From positions 1-61,787 of the forward strand of contig JAKSVG010000005.1 of NCBI GenBank assembly GCA_024408105.1: a stretch of DNA of 61,787 nt. The letters are read 5' to 3'. This document shows, piece after piece, positions 7,281 through 16,522 of the stretch (its first letter is position 1; each line of letters opens with the position of its first letter). The DNA is from Bacilli bacterium (GTDB taxonomy: Bacteria > Bacillota_I > Bacilli_A > RFN20 > CAG-826). The notes below the pieces were generated by a model that made no database searches, was not told where the DNA came from, and worked only from the letters and a program-made list of their open reading frames with translations. Made by a program: the position numbers and the translations under genes.

Positions 7281-8261
7281 CTAGTCGCAATAAATAATTG
7301 AAGCACCTGAATTATCTAATTCAAAAGGCAATTCCTTATAGTCTTTGAAAGCTTTTCTAACAGACTCTTTTGCTTTATCTGTCGGAACATAGAAAAGAAG
7401 GAATCCTCCGCCACCGGCACCTAAAAGTTTTCCGCCTGTCGCTCCGGCTTTAATTCCCATCTCATATAGTTCATCAATTTTTCCATGGCTTACTTGGCTG
7501 GCCATTTGTTTTTTAAGCGCCCATCCTTTCGCTAAACATTCTCCTAAGAAATCAACATCATTTTTTTGGAAATGTTCTTTAAGTTCACGTGCTAATTCAC
7601 ACATTTTTAAAAGAGTTTCTTCTTTTTTATCGCTTGTCTCAATGTTCTTCTTTTGTTCGGAAAGAATTTTGTTTGCGTCGTGTGTCAAACCTGTATAGAA
7701 CATGAGGCAATTATTTTCTAGTTTTTTATATGATTCTGGTTTCATAACAATCGGCTCAATTTTAACATAGCCGTTTGGTAAGAATTCGTAAAATTTCAAT
7801 CCACCAAAAGCAGATGCAAATTGATCTTGTTTACCAATTGGATTTCCTAAATCATTAATTTCAATTTCGCATGCTTCTTTTGCGATGTGATATGTTGAAA
7901 CATATTGATGCTCATAAGTATAAAGAAGTTTTAACAATGCAACAGTAAAGGTTGAGGAACTACCTAATCCAGTTCCTGCAGTGACATCTGCCATCGATGC
8001 AATTTCAACACCTGAGATATTGAATCTTCTAAAAGCTTCATGAAATATTCTATGTTCAATTTCCTTATAACTATGAACATTTTCTGTTTTGGAATATTTC
8101 AAAGAAATATCATCTCTATTGAATGCTGGGTGAATAGTGAGATAAACATATTTTTTAATCGTTGTAGACAAAACACAACCACCATGCTTTTCATAAAATG
8201 ATGGCATGTCTGAACCACCACCTGCAAAAGACACTCTAAATGGAGCACGAGACATTATCAT
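7281..8261 (-). CDS. hddA: GHMP-family heptose 7-phosphate kinase, 326 aa
   Basis: Phosphorylates C1 of D-glycero-alpha-D-manno-heptose 7-phosphate in the GDP-heptose route. GHMP kinase motifs are present: RAPFRVSFAGGGSDMPSFY at the N-terminus, the ATP loop VTAGTGLGSSSTFTVAL (about residues 95-110), GKQDQFASAFGG, and the C-terminal GATGGKLLGAGGGGFLL. HddA and L-fucokinase-like sugar kinases share these; pairing with gmhA favours HddA. A gene for the phosphatase (gmhB) or guanylyltransferase (hddC) is not in this window. AAGGA lies 7 bases before ATG 8261. It follows the glycosyltransferase gene after 2 bases. Confidence 0.8.
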   Translation of the reverse strand: MIMSRAPFRVSFAGGGSDMPSFYEKHGGCVLSTTIKKYVYLTIHPAFNRDDISLKYSKTENVHSYKEIEHRIFHEAFRRFNISGVEIASMADVTAGTGLGSSSTFTVALLKLLYTYEHQYVSTYHIAKEACEIEINDLGNPIGKQDQFASAFGGLKFYEFLPNGYVKIEPIVMKPESYKKLENNCLMFYTGLTHDANKILSEQKKNIETSDKKEETLLKMCELARELKEHFQKNDVDFLGECLAKGWALKKQMASQVSHGKIDELYEMGIKAGATGGKLLGAGGGGFLLFYVPTDKAKESVRKAFKDYKELPFELDNSGASIIYCD

Positions 8262-8263
8262 AT

Positions 8264-9238
8264 TTATTCCTTCTTTCCATCAGCATATTTAACTGACTCA
8301 ATTATATAAACCGGACGATTGCTAGCTTCTACATAAGCTCTATTAGCGTATCCGCCAATAATGAATAACGAAAATTCGATAAATGAAAATAACAAGACAA
8401 CAACCCCCGAAATTAGCCATGCCACATAACCAGCAGCAGAGATATGGAAGTCGACCGTATTAGTTTTTTGTAAAATATAGAACACCAACAAAATTAGCAA
8501 AGCGAATATAGATAGAACAAAACTTACTAATGCTATCTTAAAAACAACAGTTAATAACTTGTCTGAAATTACAGTGAAATAATCAAATGCGTTTTTAAAT
8601 AAAGCTGATTTCTTATAATGTGATTTTCCACCAACTCTATTCTTTCTTTCATAGGTAACTTCAGTTGTTTTATAACCAACATAAGGAACTTCTATTTTTA
8701 ATACTCTAAATTTTTCGCCTAAAGAGTTGATTTGATCAACAACAATTCTATCCAAAAGTCTAAAGTCACCAACATTCATTGGAACATTAATCTTTTTGCT
8801 CCATTTGTGAAATAGTTTATAAAAGGTTTTAACAAATAATTTAGATAACCCTTTTTCTTCTCTAGAAGAACGCTTGCCATTTACAACTTGGTAACCTTCT
8901 TCCCACTTTTCAATCATTTGAGTAATAACATTCGGATCATCTTGAAGATCGCCATCTAATGGTATGACAGCGTCACCTTTTGCGACCTTAAGACCTGCAG
9001 CCACAGCTTCTTCATGTCCAAAACTTCGTGACAAACGCACAACAACAATATTGCTTTGATGTTTTTGCTTTTCAATTAATAGGTCATATGTACCATGGTC
9101 AGGCATATCGGTAACAAACACCAATTCAAAATCATATTTTTTTGATAGTGATTCAATAACGGGGTTAACCACTTCAAAGAAAATAGGAAGTGATTCTTCT
9201 TCATGATAAACAGGGATAACAAGTGATATTTTTTTCAT
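8264..9238 (-). CDS. Family 2 glycosyltransferase, DPM1/GtrB-like, 324 aa
   Basis: Likely transfers a sugar from its nucleotide donor to a polyprenyl phosphate lipid at the inner membrane face. The GT-A domain fills residues 1-220: SLVIPVYHEEESL, LSRSFGHEEAVAAGL, and the metal motif PLDGDLQDDP. Two transmembrane helices follow (about 230-255 and 270-300), as in GtrB/ArnC-type enzymes. Donor unknown; a heptose or hexose is possible because hddA and gmhA are directly downstream. No Shine-Dalgarno site; an extended -10 ends 9 bases before the ATG, so the message is probably leaderless. Confidence 0.85.
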   Translation of the reverse strand: MKKISLVIPVYHEEESLPIFFEVVNPVIESLSKKYDFELVFVTDMPDHGTYDLLIEKQKHQSNIVVVRLSRSFGHEEAVAAGLKVAKGDAVIPLDGDLQDDPNVITQMIEKWEEGYQVVNGKRSSREEKGLSKLFVKTFYKLFHKWSKKINVPMNVGDFRLLDRIVVDQINSLGEKFRVLKIEVPYVGYKTTEVTYERKNRVGGKSHYKKSALFKNAFDYFTVISDKLLTVVFKIALVSFVLSIFALLILLVFYILQKTNTVDFHISAAGYVAWLISGVVVLLFSFIEFSLFIIGGYANRAYVEASNRPVYIIESVKYADGKKE

Positions 9239-9247
9239 AGTGAAATT

Positions 9248-9256
9248 ATTATACCA
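9248..9256 (-). promoter_or_regulatory. Extended -10 promoter (TGG-TATAAT) of the glycosyltransferase/heptose unit
   Basis: Nine bases separate TATAAT from ATG 9238, leaving no room for a leader or ribosome binding site. Confidence 0.6.
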
Positions 9257-9388
9257 GTTTTTAGAAAATATTATATTATTTTCAAAATTTCGTCATAAAT
9301 ATCTTCTATTGTAAAATGAGCCAATGCTTTCAAGTAAACTACATTTTTTCTATTAACATGTTAGAATAAAATTAGTAGGAGTTTTAAT

Positions 9389-11080
9389 ATGGATAAAAAT
9401 ATTTTAGAGAAATATAACGAATGGCTTAATTCAAACGAACTTTCTTTAGAAGAAAAAGAAGAATTATCGGCCTTAAGTGGAAACAAAAAAGAAATTGCTG
9501 AACGTTTTTCAACAGATCTTGAATTTGGAACAGGTGGTTTAAGAGGAATAATGGCCCTAGGAACAAATAGAATGAACAAATATGTCATTCGACATGCTAC
9601 TCAAGGTTTGGCTAATTATTTGCTTAATCAAAAGAATCAACCTAGCGTTGCTATTGGTCATGATTCAAGAAATCATTCAAGAGAATACGCAATAGAAGCA
9701 GCAATTGTATTAGCAAGCAATGGCATCAAGGCTTATATATATAAGGAGTTAATGCCTACACCAGCACTATCTTTCGCTGTGAGATATTTAAAATGCGATG
9801 CAGGTATTGTTGTAACAGCATCGCACAACCCGAAGATGTATAACGGATATAAATGTTATGGAAGTGATGGCTGCCAAATGACAGATACATCAGCCAATGC
9901 TGTTTTTGCTGAAATTCAAAAAATTGGCATGTTTGATGTAAAGCATGATTCTGAGCAATCACTTAGAGACAAAGGACTAATTGAAACAATTTCAGATGAA
10001 GTTTTTGAAGCCTATATTACATCCGATTTAAAACAATCTGCAATAAGTGAAAAAGCTTCAAGTCGCATCTTAAATTTAGCATACACACCACTAAATGGTG
10101 CAGGCTATAAATGCGTGACAACAATTTTAAATAAAGATGGGTTTAAACATATCGATGTTGTCCCTGAGCAAAAAGATCCAGATGGTAATTTCCCTACTGC
10201 TCCATATCCAAATCCTGAAATGAAAGAAGCATTAACATTAGGAATTAAATTACTCATTGAGAAAAATGATGACATATTGATTGCAACCGATCCTGATAGT
10301 GATCGAATTGGTGTTGTTGTAAATCAAAATGGCCAACCTATAATTCTCACCGGTAACGAAGTAGGTATATTATTATTTGACTTTATTTACAAAGTTAGGA
10401 AAGAACAAAAAACATTACCTGCAAACCCATTTGCAGTTAAAACAATAGTCAGTTCTGACATGGTTAATGTAATGGCAAAAGAATACAATGTCGAAATAGC
10501 TGAAGTATTAACTGGTTTCAAATATATCGGGGAACAAATTCTTTGGCTAGAACAAAAAGGTGACGAAGATAGATATATATTTGGATTTGAAGAATCTTGT
10601 GGATATCTAACAAATAAAGATGTTAGAGATAAAGACGCTGTTAATGCCACATTGCTTGTCGCAGAAATGGCAAACTACTATAAGCACGAAAGCAAAACTT
10701 TATACGATAAATTACAAGAACTCTATAAAAAATTCGGAGATTATAAAACAGCAACAGTTTCATATGAATTCCAAGGCCTTGAAGGTAAGGAACATATCAA
10801 ACAATTAATGATCGATTTTAGAGGACAAAAAATTAAAGAAGTACTTGGCAATGTCGATCACGTAGGAGACTACCTTGAACAAAAAATATATTTCAACGAT
10901 CATGAAGAACCAACAAATCTTCCAAAAAGTAACGTTGTTAAATTCTTCCTCAAAGGTGGCGAAACAATTACCATTAGACCAAGTGGAACAGAGCCAAAAC
11001 TAAAAGCGTATGTGTTTGCGTTAGGTCAAGATAATCTAGAAAAATATAAGAAATTAATAGATGAATTTATTGGAAAATAA
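9389..11080 (+). CDS. Phosphoglucomutase/phosphomannomutase, 563 aa
   Basis: Interconverts hexose 1- and 6-phosphates, feeding UDP-glucose, UDP-galactose (galE, 14 kb) and other sugar nucleotides. Four-domain alpha-D-phosphohexomutase signatures occur in order: GTGGLRGIM; the phosphoserine loop VVTASHNPKMYNGYK (about 145-160); the Mg2+ loop ATDPDSDRIGVV (about 300); the sugar loop GFEESCGYL (about 405); and the phosphate loop IRPSGTEPKLK at the end. Length near 560-580 matches the PgcA-type enzymes of Bacillota. AGGAG (9377-9381) lies 7 bases before the ATG. A TAGAAT at 9362-9367 may be its -10. Single-gene unit ending at a clear terminator. Confidence 0.93.
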   Translation: MDKNILEKYNEWLNSNELSLEEKEELSALSGNKKEIAERFSTDLEFGTGGLRGIMALGTNRMNKYVIRHATQGLANYLLNQKNQPSVAIGHDSRNHSREYAIEAAIVLASNGIKAYIYKELMPTPALSFAVRYLKCDAGIVVTASHNPKMYNGYKCYGSDGCQMTDTSANAVFAEIQKIGMFDVKHDSEQSLRDKGLIETISDEVFEAYITSDLKQSAISEKASSRILNLAYTPLNGAGYKCVTTILNKDGFKHIDVVPEQKDPDGNFPTAPYPNPEMKEALTLGIKLLIEKNDDILIATDPDSDRIGVVVNQNGQPIILTGNEVGILLFDFIYKVRKEQKTLPANPFAVKTIVSSDMVNVMAKEYNVEIAEVLTGFKYIGEQILWLEQKGDEDRYIFGFEESCGYLTNKDVRDKDAVNATLLVAEMANYYKHESKTLYDKLQELYKKFGDYKTATVSYEFQGLEGKEHIKQLMIDFRGQKIKEVLGNVDHVGDYLEQKIYFNDHEEPTNLPKSNVVKFFLKGGETITIRPSGTEPKLKAYVFALGQDNLEKYKKLIDEFIGK

Positions 11081-11090
11081 CAAACCACGT

Positions 11091-11116
11091 AAAAAGGGAA
11101 CAAAGTTCCCTTTTTA
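11091..11116. terminator. Bidirectional terminator between pgm and patB
   Basis: AAAAAGGGAAC and GTTCCCTTTTT pair around AAA, giving U-runs on both strands. It serves the phosphohexomutase gene (+) and the convergent patB-like gene (-), whose stop codon lies in its tail. Confidence 0.92.
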
Positions 11117-12265
11117 TTTCAAATAGTTTTTTAAACGTTGGCAACACTCTTTAACATTTTGAAGGCTGGTTGCAATATTGATTCTAACAAATGTTTTACC
11201 ACCCCTACCATAAGCAAGCCCATCAGCTAAATATAAACCTGTTTTATTCCTTAATTTTTTAACAAAAGAAACGCTATCAGAAGAATAATACGAGATATCA
11301 ACCCATAAAAGGTATGTTGCTTGGCCTTCTATAACATGCAGATTAGGCAATTCCTTGTTGATAAAATCTATAAAATATCGTTTATTTTTGAATAAATATT
11401 CTCTAAGTTGCTTATTCCACTGTTCACCATGCATAAATGCTGCAATAGCGGCATCAACAGCAAAATAGTTTGGTTCGCCAACATCATCTTTATATAATCC
11501 ATCTTGAACTTTTTCTCTAATTTCTTTATTTGGAATAATTAATGCAGATGATTGCAAGCCAGCAAGATTAAAAGCTTTCGTTGGTGAAACAAGAGTAATA
11601 ATTGAATCAATATAAATAGGACAAGCTGATAATGCGGGATTATAAGAAATACCTGGGTCAGTTATATCGCAATGAATCTCATCAGAAATAATTAAAACAT
11701 TGTGCCTTTTTGCAATAGAAAAAATTTTTCTAATTTCTTCACAAGAATATATTTTGCCAATAGGATTATGAGGATTGCAAAAGAGCAAGAAAGAAGCTTT
11801 GCTTCTTGATAGTAATTTTTCCAAGTTATTATAATCTATAGAATAATGGAAATTTTCATATTGTAACTCACATTCCGAGACGATTAATCCATTATTTCTT
11901 ATGCAATTATAAAAGATATTATATGTTGGTGTAAGCATAACAACTTCATCACCAGCTTTTCCTAAATGTTTAAATATCGAATCAATTGATGCAACAACAG
12001 ATTCAGAATATAGTAGCCATTCTCTCTTTAATGATAAATTATGTCTCAACTTGGCCCAATAAACATACGAATCAAAATATTTTTCAGGAACATATGTATA
12101 ACCGTATGCATCGACATTGGCTCTATTTAAAATTGCTTCTTTAATTTCAGGGAGCACATGAAAATCCATATCAGCAATCCACATAGGTAGTTCATTGCTT
12201 TTTACGTCCCATTTAACAGAAGCGTGTTTTCTTCGATCAACAATATTATCAAAATCGTACATCAT
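11114..12265 (-). CDS. patB: PatB/MalY-type PLP aminotransferase or cystathionine beta-lyase, 383 aa
   Basis: Fold type I PLP enzyme of the MalY/PatB group: MWIADMDFHVLPEIKEAI, DAYGYTYVP, LLFCNPHNPIGKIYS, ISDEIHCDI, and the cofactor lysine in SPTKAFNLAGLQ. Members cleave cystathionine or cysteine (C-S lyase) or act as aminotransferases; which one cannot be told here. Length is normal (about 385-390). It is the last gene of the long pcrA-led unit. Two ATGs are adjacent (12265, 12262); neither has a ribosome binding site, and the start lies 1 base after the DUF3737 stop, so translation is probably coupled. Confidence 0.85.
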   Translation of the reverse strand: MMYDFDNIVDRRKHASVKWDVKSNELPMWIADMDFHVLPEIKEAILNRANVDAYGYTYVPEKYFDSYVYWAKLRHNLSLKREWLLYSESVVASIDSIFKHLGKAGDEVVMLTPTYNIFYNCIRNNGLIVSECELQYENFHYSIDYNNLEKLLSRSKASFLLFCNPHNPIGKIYSCEEIRKIFSIAKRHNVLIISDEIHCDITDPGISYNPALSACPIYIDSIITLVSPTKAFNLAGLQSSALIIPNKEIREKVQDGLYKDDVGEPNYFAVDAAIAAFMHGEQWNKQLREYLFKNKRYFIDFINKELPNLHVIEGQATYLLWVDISYYSSDSVSFVKKLRNKTGLYLADGLAYGRGGKTFVRINIATSLQNVKECCQRLKNYLK

Positions 12266-12266
12266 A

Positions 12267-13109
12267 TTATTTAATTTTTAAAATTTGAGTTTTTTTAGGA
12301 TCAATAATTTTTGGGTCTAGTATTAAACTATCAACAGATTTCACTTTAATAATTCCTGAAATCGGATTTTTAATAGACAAAACATTTGTAGTAATTTCAG
12401 CATTAATATTTTTACAAAATTCAAAACATAAATCAGTGTTAATTAACTTACAGTTAATAAGTGTAATATTATTCATATAGCATAATCCTTGGTGAGATTC
12501 AATTTCGCAATCTATAAAAGTTATATTACTGCTATTCCAAGATAAATATTCACCAACGATTTTAGAATTTTCTACGACAACATTTTTGCAGTTCCAAAAG
12601 GAATCCTTGCTATTGAGAATCGAATTTTTGATGTGAATGTTTTCACCGCCATCAAAAGCATAGTTTCCGTTTAGAACCATATTATCAATTTGGACATTTT
12701 TAGCGTTAAACCCAAGATAATCACCGCAAAATTCGCAGTTTTTTATTTCAATATCCTTGCAATTCCAAAGTGTTTCGCTTGCATTTTTAAATTTTGAGTC
12801 TATCAATAGGATGCTTCTTGAACGCCTAAATGTTTTAGGAGAATCAACAATTGAATTTGCAATTTTAATATTTGATGTATACCATATGCCGCTTCGGGCA
12901 GTATCCAAAAATAATGTGGAATTAATATCTATATTTTTGCAATACCACAAAGGATATTTCCATTTAAACGTGCATTCAGAAATTTGTAAATTTGAACTTT
13001 CTTTTAAAGGAGATTCGCCATCATAAAAAACGGATTTATTAATGCAGGCATTCTTTGTTTTAAACAAAGCGCGCTCTCCAGAAAATAATCCGTTCTCTAT
13101 TTTTTTCAT
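12267..13109 (-). CDS. DUF3737 right-handed beta-helix protein, 280 aa
   Basis: The start GLFSGERALF, then GESPLKESSN, KYPLWYCKN, SGIWYTSN, ETLWNC, GDYLGFNAKN, KDSFWNCKN, GEYLSWNSS, ESHQGLCYMNN and IKNPISG follow the known DUF3737 pattern end to end. These repeats of about 20 residues form a right-handed beta helix. No signal peptide is seen, so it is probably cytoplasmic. Family function is unknown. I choose ATG 13109, which overlaps the upstream stop (ATGA) and has GGAG 11 bases upstream, over an extension of nine codons. It sits between a lysophospholipase-like gene and patB in one unit. Confidence 0.85.
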   Translation of the reverse strand: MKKIENGLFSGERALFKTKNACINKSVFYDGESPLKESSNLQISECTFKWKYPLWYCKNIDINSTLFLDTARSGIWYTSNIKIANSIVDSPKTFRRSRSILLIDSKFKNASETLWNCKDIEIKNCEFCGDYLGFNAKNVQIDNMVLNGNYAFDGGENIHIKNSILNSKDSFWNCKNVVVENSKIVGEYLSWNSSNITFIDCEIESHQGLCYMNNITLINCKLINTDLCFEFCKNINAEITTNVLSIKNPISGIIKVKSVDSLILDPKIIDPKKTQILKIK

Positions 13110-14044
13110 TTTATAAATGACTCCGCTGGCGAACATGGCTCATCTAAGAATTTCAAGATATCAGCATAAACCATGTCACGTTCAGTTTCATTTAGAATCT
13201 CGTGCCTTAGTCCAGGGTATAACTTTAATTGAACATTTTCTATTCCAAGTTTTGAATATAGTTTAGCAAGTTTTGTTGGTCCTTTGCCTTTCGCACCCAC
13301 AGGGTCAGCATCACCAGCTACCAACAAGATGTTCATATCCTTACGAATTTTCTTAAGAAATTTGTGCTTATAAAGCCTTGAATTTCCCTTCATAAATTCA
13401 TAGAAGAATCCTTTACTAGAGCCGTATCCACAGTAAGGATCGGCAATATATTTTTGAACATTTTCTTCATTAACACTTAACCAATCAAATGATGTTTGAG
13501 CATTTTTAATGCTCTTTGCATATGAACCAAATGCTAATTTTGCCATTAATTTAGCTTTAGTGTTTCTATTTTTCTTAGTGGTTGTTAATTTTGTAAGAAT
13601 TTTTCCAAATATGTATGTCATTTTCGCATTTGGACCATTCGTTCCGCATATGACAACTTTGTTGACATGGCTCGTAAATCTTTGAATATAATCTTGAAGC
13701 ATAAAACTACCCATGGAATGGCCAAAAATATAAGTTGGCAAAAGAGAAACACGACAACTTGTTACCACATGATCGATATTATTTACTGCTTTTGTGAATG
13801 CATTTGATGGAGCAATCCCAAGATCATCTAATGTAGGTGCATTTAAACCTTGGCCATATTGGTCCATACAGTAAACATCATAACCATTTTTATTCAAAAA
13901 TTTAGCAAAGTCATCGTATCGAAAAGCATACTCTTCCATACCTGTCACTATAACAACATTTGCTTTTGGCTTATCAATTGTCCAGGCGTAACCTTTAATG
14001 GTATCGCCATACTTATTAACGAAGCTAATTTGTTCAGCAGACAT
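13106..14044 (-). CDS. Alpha/beta hydrolase, monoacylglycerol lipase/lysophospholipase type, 312 aa
   Basis: Serine hydrolase of the Hydrolase_4 group. The nucleophile elbow is FGHSMGSF (Ser about 110), the acid LLVAGDADPVG (about 263), and the histidine YPGLRHEILNE (about 287). The early VTGMEEYAFRYDDFA and MDQYGQG are the usual oxyanion and strand-4 regions. No signal peptide or lipobox, so it is cytoplasmic, probably acting on lysophospholipids or monoglycerides. AAGGAGG lies 7 bases before ATG 14044. It follows galE after 12 bases in the collinear unit. Confidence 0.85.
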   Translation of the reverse strand: MSAEQISFVNKYGDTIKGYAWTIDKPKANVVIVTGMEEYAFRYDDFAKFLNKNGYDVYCMDQYGQGLNAPTLDDLGIAPSNAFTKAVNNIDHVVTSCRVSLLPTYIFGHSMGSFMLQDYIQRFTSHVNKVVICGTNGPNAKMTYIFGKILTKLTTTKKNRNTKAKLMAKLAFGSYAKSIKNAQTSFDWLSVNEENVQKYIADPYCGYGSSKGFFYEFMKGNSRLYKHKFLKKIRKDMNILLVAGDADPVGAKGKGPTKLAKLYSKLGIENVQLKLYPGLRHEILNETERDMVYADILKFLDEPCSPAESFIK

Positions 14045-14056
14045 AAATAATCCTCC

Positions 14057-15082
14057 TTAATTGAATCCATTAGGATTCTTTTTTTGCCAATTCCATGAAT
14101 CTCTACAACAGTCAACAATATTAAATTCGGTTTTAAAACCAATTTCTTTATATGCTTTATCACAATTTGCATAGCACTCAGCAATATCGCCGGCACGTCT
14201 AGGAGCAAATTCTTTCTTTATAATTATATTATTTGCTTTTTCGAAAGCATTTACCAACTCTAAAACTGTTGTTCCAATACTTGTCCCGAGATTATAAATA
14301 ACAAGTCCTGAATTTTGGTGAAGCTTATTTAACGTTAAAACGTGTCCTCTAGCCAAATCACAGACATGAATATAATCACGAATACATGTCCCGTCTCTTG
14401 TGTCATAATCATTTCCAAACACATTTAAGTGGTCTCTTAGGCCGATTGCAACTTGTGTTACATAAGGCATAAGATTATTAGGTATACCCTTCGGATTTTC
14501 ACCCATAAGTCCGGATTTATGCGCGCCAATCGGATTGAAATATCTTAATATGCCAATATTCATCGTTTTATCATGATTAGCAAGATCTTGTAATAAAAAT
14601 TCAATTTTTACTTTTGTTTCTGCGTAAGGATTTGTCACTTCACCAATAGGATCGTTTTCATAAATTGGTACGCGTTTTGGATTGCCGTATACAGTGGCAC
14701 TTGAAGAAAAAATTATATTCTTAACATTATGTTTTTTCATAACTTTAAGAAGAGTATTTGTCGAACCAATATTATTATTATAATATAAATCTGGTTTTTC
14801 AACCGACTCACCAACTGCTTTTAAGCCAGCAAAATGAATTACTGACTTTATATCATGTGTACAAAAAACTTCATCCAAAGCATTTTCATCACGAACATCT
14901 AATTCGTAAAATATCGGTTTATATCCGACAATAGATTTTATACGATTAAGAACTTCAGTATTTGAGTTACAAAGATTATCCACAATAATTGGCTCATAAC
15001 CATTTTCAATCAAATACAAACATGTATGGCTACCAATATAGCCACAACCTCCAGTAACTAACACTTTTTCTTTAAAAATCAC
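14057..15082 (-). CDS. galE: UDP-glucose 4-epimerase, 341 aa, GTG start
   Basis: Interconverts UDP-glucose and UDP-galactose. Short-chain dehydrogenase fold: VTGGCGYIGSHTCLYL (NAD+ site), DNLCNSNTEVLNRI, HFAGLKAVGESV, the catalytic SSSATVYG, and YAETK with the Tyr and Lys. YFNPIGAHKSG and RDYIHVCDLARGHV are GalE-type substrate motifs. The start is GTG at 15082, with GAGGTAA about 9 bases upstream. The frame opens only here and the NAD+ motif begins at residue 8, so the GTG is well supported. It lies 6 bases after the gatB stop. Confidence 0.94.
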   Translation of the reverse strand: MIFKEKVLVTGGCGYIGSHTCLYLIENGYEPIIVDNLCNSNTEVLNRIKSIVGYKPIFYELDVRDENALDEVFCTHDIKSVIHFAGLKAVGESVEKPDLYYNNNIGSTNTLLKVMKKHNVKNIIFSSSATVYGNPKRVPIYENDPIGEVTNPYAETKVKIEFLLQDLANHDKTMNIGILRYFNPIGAHKSGLMGENPKGIPNNLMPYVTQVAIGLRDHLNVFGNDYDTRDGTCIRDYIHVCDLARGHVLTLNKLHQNSGLVIYNLGTSIGTTVLELVNAFEKANNIIIKKEFAPRRAGDIAECYANCDKAYKEIGFKTEFNIVDCCRDSWNWQKKNPNGFN

Positions 15083-15088
15083 TGCAAA

Positions 15089-16519
15089 TTACCTCTTTTT
15101 TAGTTCTTCAAGCAGTAAATCATTAGTTAATTTTGGATTAACTTTTCCTTGTGATTTTTTCATAACCTGCCCTATAAGAAAACCTAGAGCTCTTCCTTTG
15201 CCCTCTTTGAAGTCGACAATAGCTTGAGGATTTTCTTTAAGCACTTCATTAATAATATTCATAACAAAATCAGAGTCAGAAATTTGAGATGATATACCTA
15301 ATTTTTCTTTTGCTTCTATTGCAGAAATATTATCTTTTATCATTGAAGCAAATACTTCTCTTGCTTGATTTGAATTAATATCATTTTTAGCAACTAACTC
15401 AATAAGTTCTGATAGTGATTTCGGACAAACCGGAAATGCATTAATAGTAATAAAGTTTTTATTGCAATAAGAAGCTACATCTACATTTAGCCAGTTTGCA
15501 GCTAATTTATAGTGTTTAGTGAATTTGGTTAATTCGTCAAAGTATGTTGAAACATCTTTGTCGGAAATAAGAAGCGAAGCATCATAATTATTTAAGCCAA
15601 ATTGATTAATATAACGATATTTCTTGCTTTCAGCAAGTTCTGGACATGAATTTATCGCAGCTTCAACAAATTCATCTGATAAAACAATAGGAGTAATATT
15701 ATCTTCAGGGAAATATTTATAATCTACCGCATCCGTCTTTACACGCATTAAAATTGTTTCGTTTTTATTAGAATCATAACGTCTTGTTTCTTGAACAATT
15801 TTTTCACCTGCGAGAAGTAATTTTGTTTGTCTTTCAATTTCGAAATCAACTGCCTTTTGTATATATGAAATCGAGTTAATATTTTTAATTTCAACCTTTG
15901 TACCAAATTCTTTTTGTCCAACAGGTTTTAAAGAAATATTAACATCACAACGAAGACTTCCTTCTTCCATTTTTCCATCACTAACATCTGAATAAACAAC
16001 AATGGAGCGAATCATTTCGACGTATTTCATTGCTTCTTCACCATTTCTAAGTTCTGGTCGGGAAACAATTTCAATTAAAGGCGTTCCTGCACGATTATAG
16101 TTAAGCAATGTAAAGTCATTAAAGTGAATTTGCTTGCATGTATCTTCTTCCATATGGAGTCTTTCGATTCCAATCTTTTTAGTTTTTCCATCAATTTCAA
16201 TCTCTAAATATCCATTCGATCCTATTGGTCTAAGATTCTGTGTTATTTGATAGCCTTTAGGAAGATCGCTGTAAAAATAATTTTTTCTATCAAAATGGAT
16301 TTCTTTATCGATGTTCATATGCAAAGCATTGCATACACGAATTGCAAAAATAACAGCATTTTTATTGACAGTTGGCATTGTTCCAGGGAACGCCATATCT
16401 AAAGGGGCTATTTGTGTATTTGGCTCTTTGCCATAGCAAACAGGAGCATTAGAAAACATTTTACTATTAGTTTTTAGCTCAACGTGGATTTCTAATCCAA
16501 TAACTGGTTCAAATTCCAT
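15089..16519 (-). CDS. gatB: Asp-tRNA(Asn)/Glu-tRNA(Gln) amidotransferase subunit B, 476 aa
   Basis: tRNA-binding and kinase subunit of GatCAB, which amidates Glu on misacylated tRNA(Gln). The start EPVIGLEIHVELKTNSKMFSNAP, the HFDRKNYFYSDLPKGYQITQ region and HMEEDTCK are GatB hallmarks; the C-terminal helical YqeY-like tail (about 400-476) is complete. Length is typical. AAAGGAG lies 8 bases upstream of ATG 16519. Because asnS is present in the window (26.7 kb), the complex is more likely needed for Gln-tRNA than Asn-tRNA. Confidence 0.97.
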   Translation of the reverse strand: MEFEPVIGLEIHVELKTNSKMFSNAPVCYGKEPNTQIAPLDMAFPGTMPTVNKNAVIFAIRVCNALHMNIDKEIHFDRKNYFYSDLPKGYQITQNLRPIGSNGYLEIEIDGKTKKIGIERLHMEEDTCKQIHFNDFTLLNYNRAGTPLIEIVSRPELRNGEEAMKYVEMIRSIVVYSDVSDGKMEEGSLRCDVNISLKPVGQKEFGTKVEIKNINSISYIQKAVDFEIERQTKLLLAGEKIVQETRRYDSNKNETILMRVKTDAVDYKYFPEDNITPIVLSDEFVEAAINSCPELAESKKYRYINQFGLNNYDASLLISDKDVSTYFDELTKFTKHYKLAANWLNVDVASYCNKNFITINAFPVCPKSLSELIELVAKNDINSNQAREVFASMIKDNISAIEAKEKLGISSQISDSDFVMNIINEVLKENPQAIVDFKEGKGRALGFLIGQVMKKSQGKVNPKLTNDLLLEELKKR

Positions 16520-16522
16520 TTT

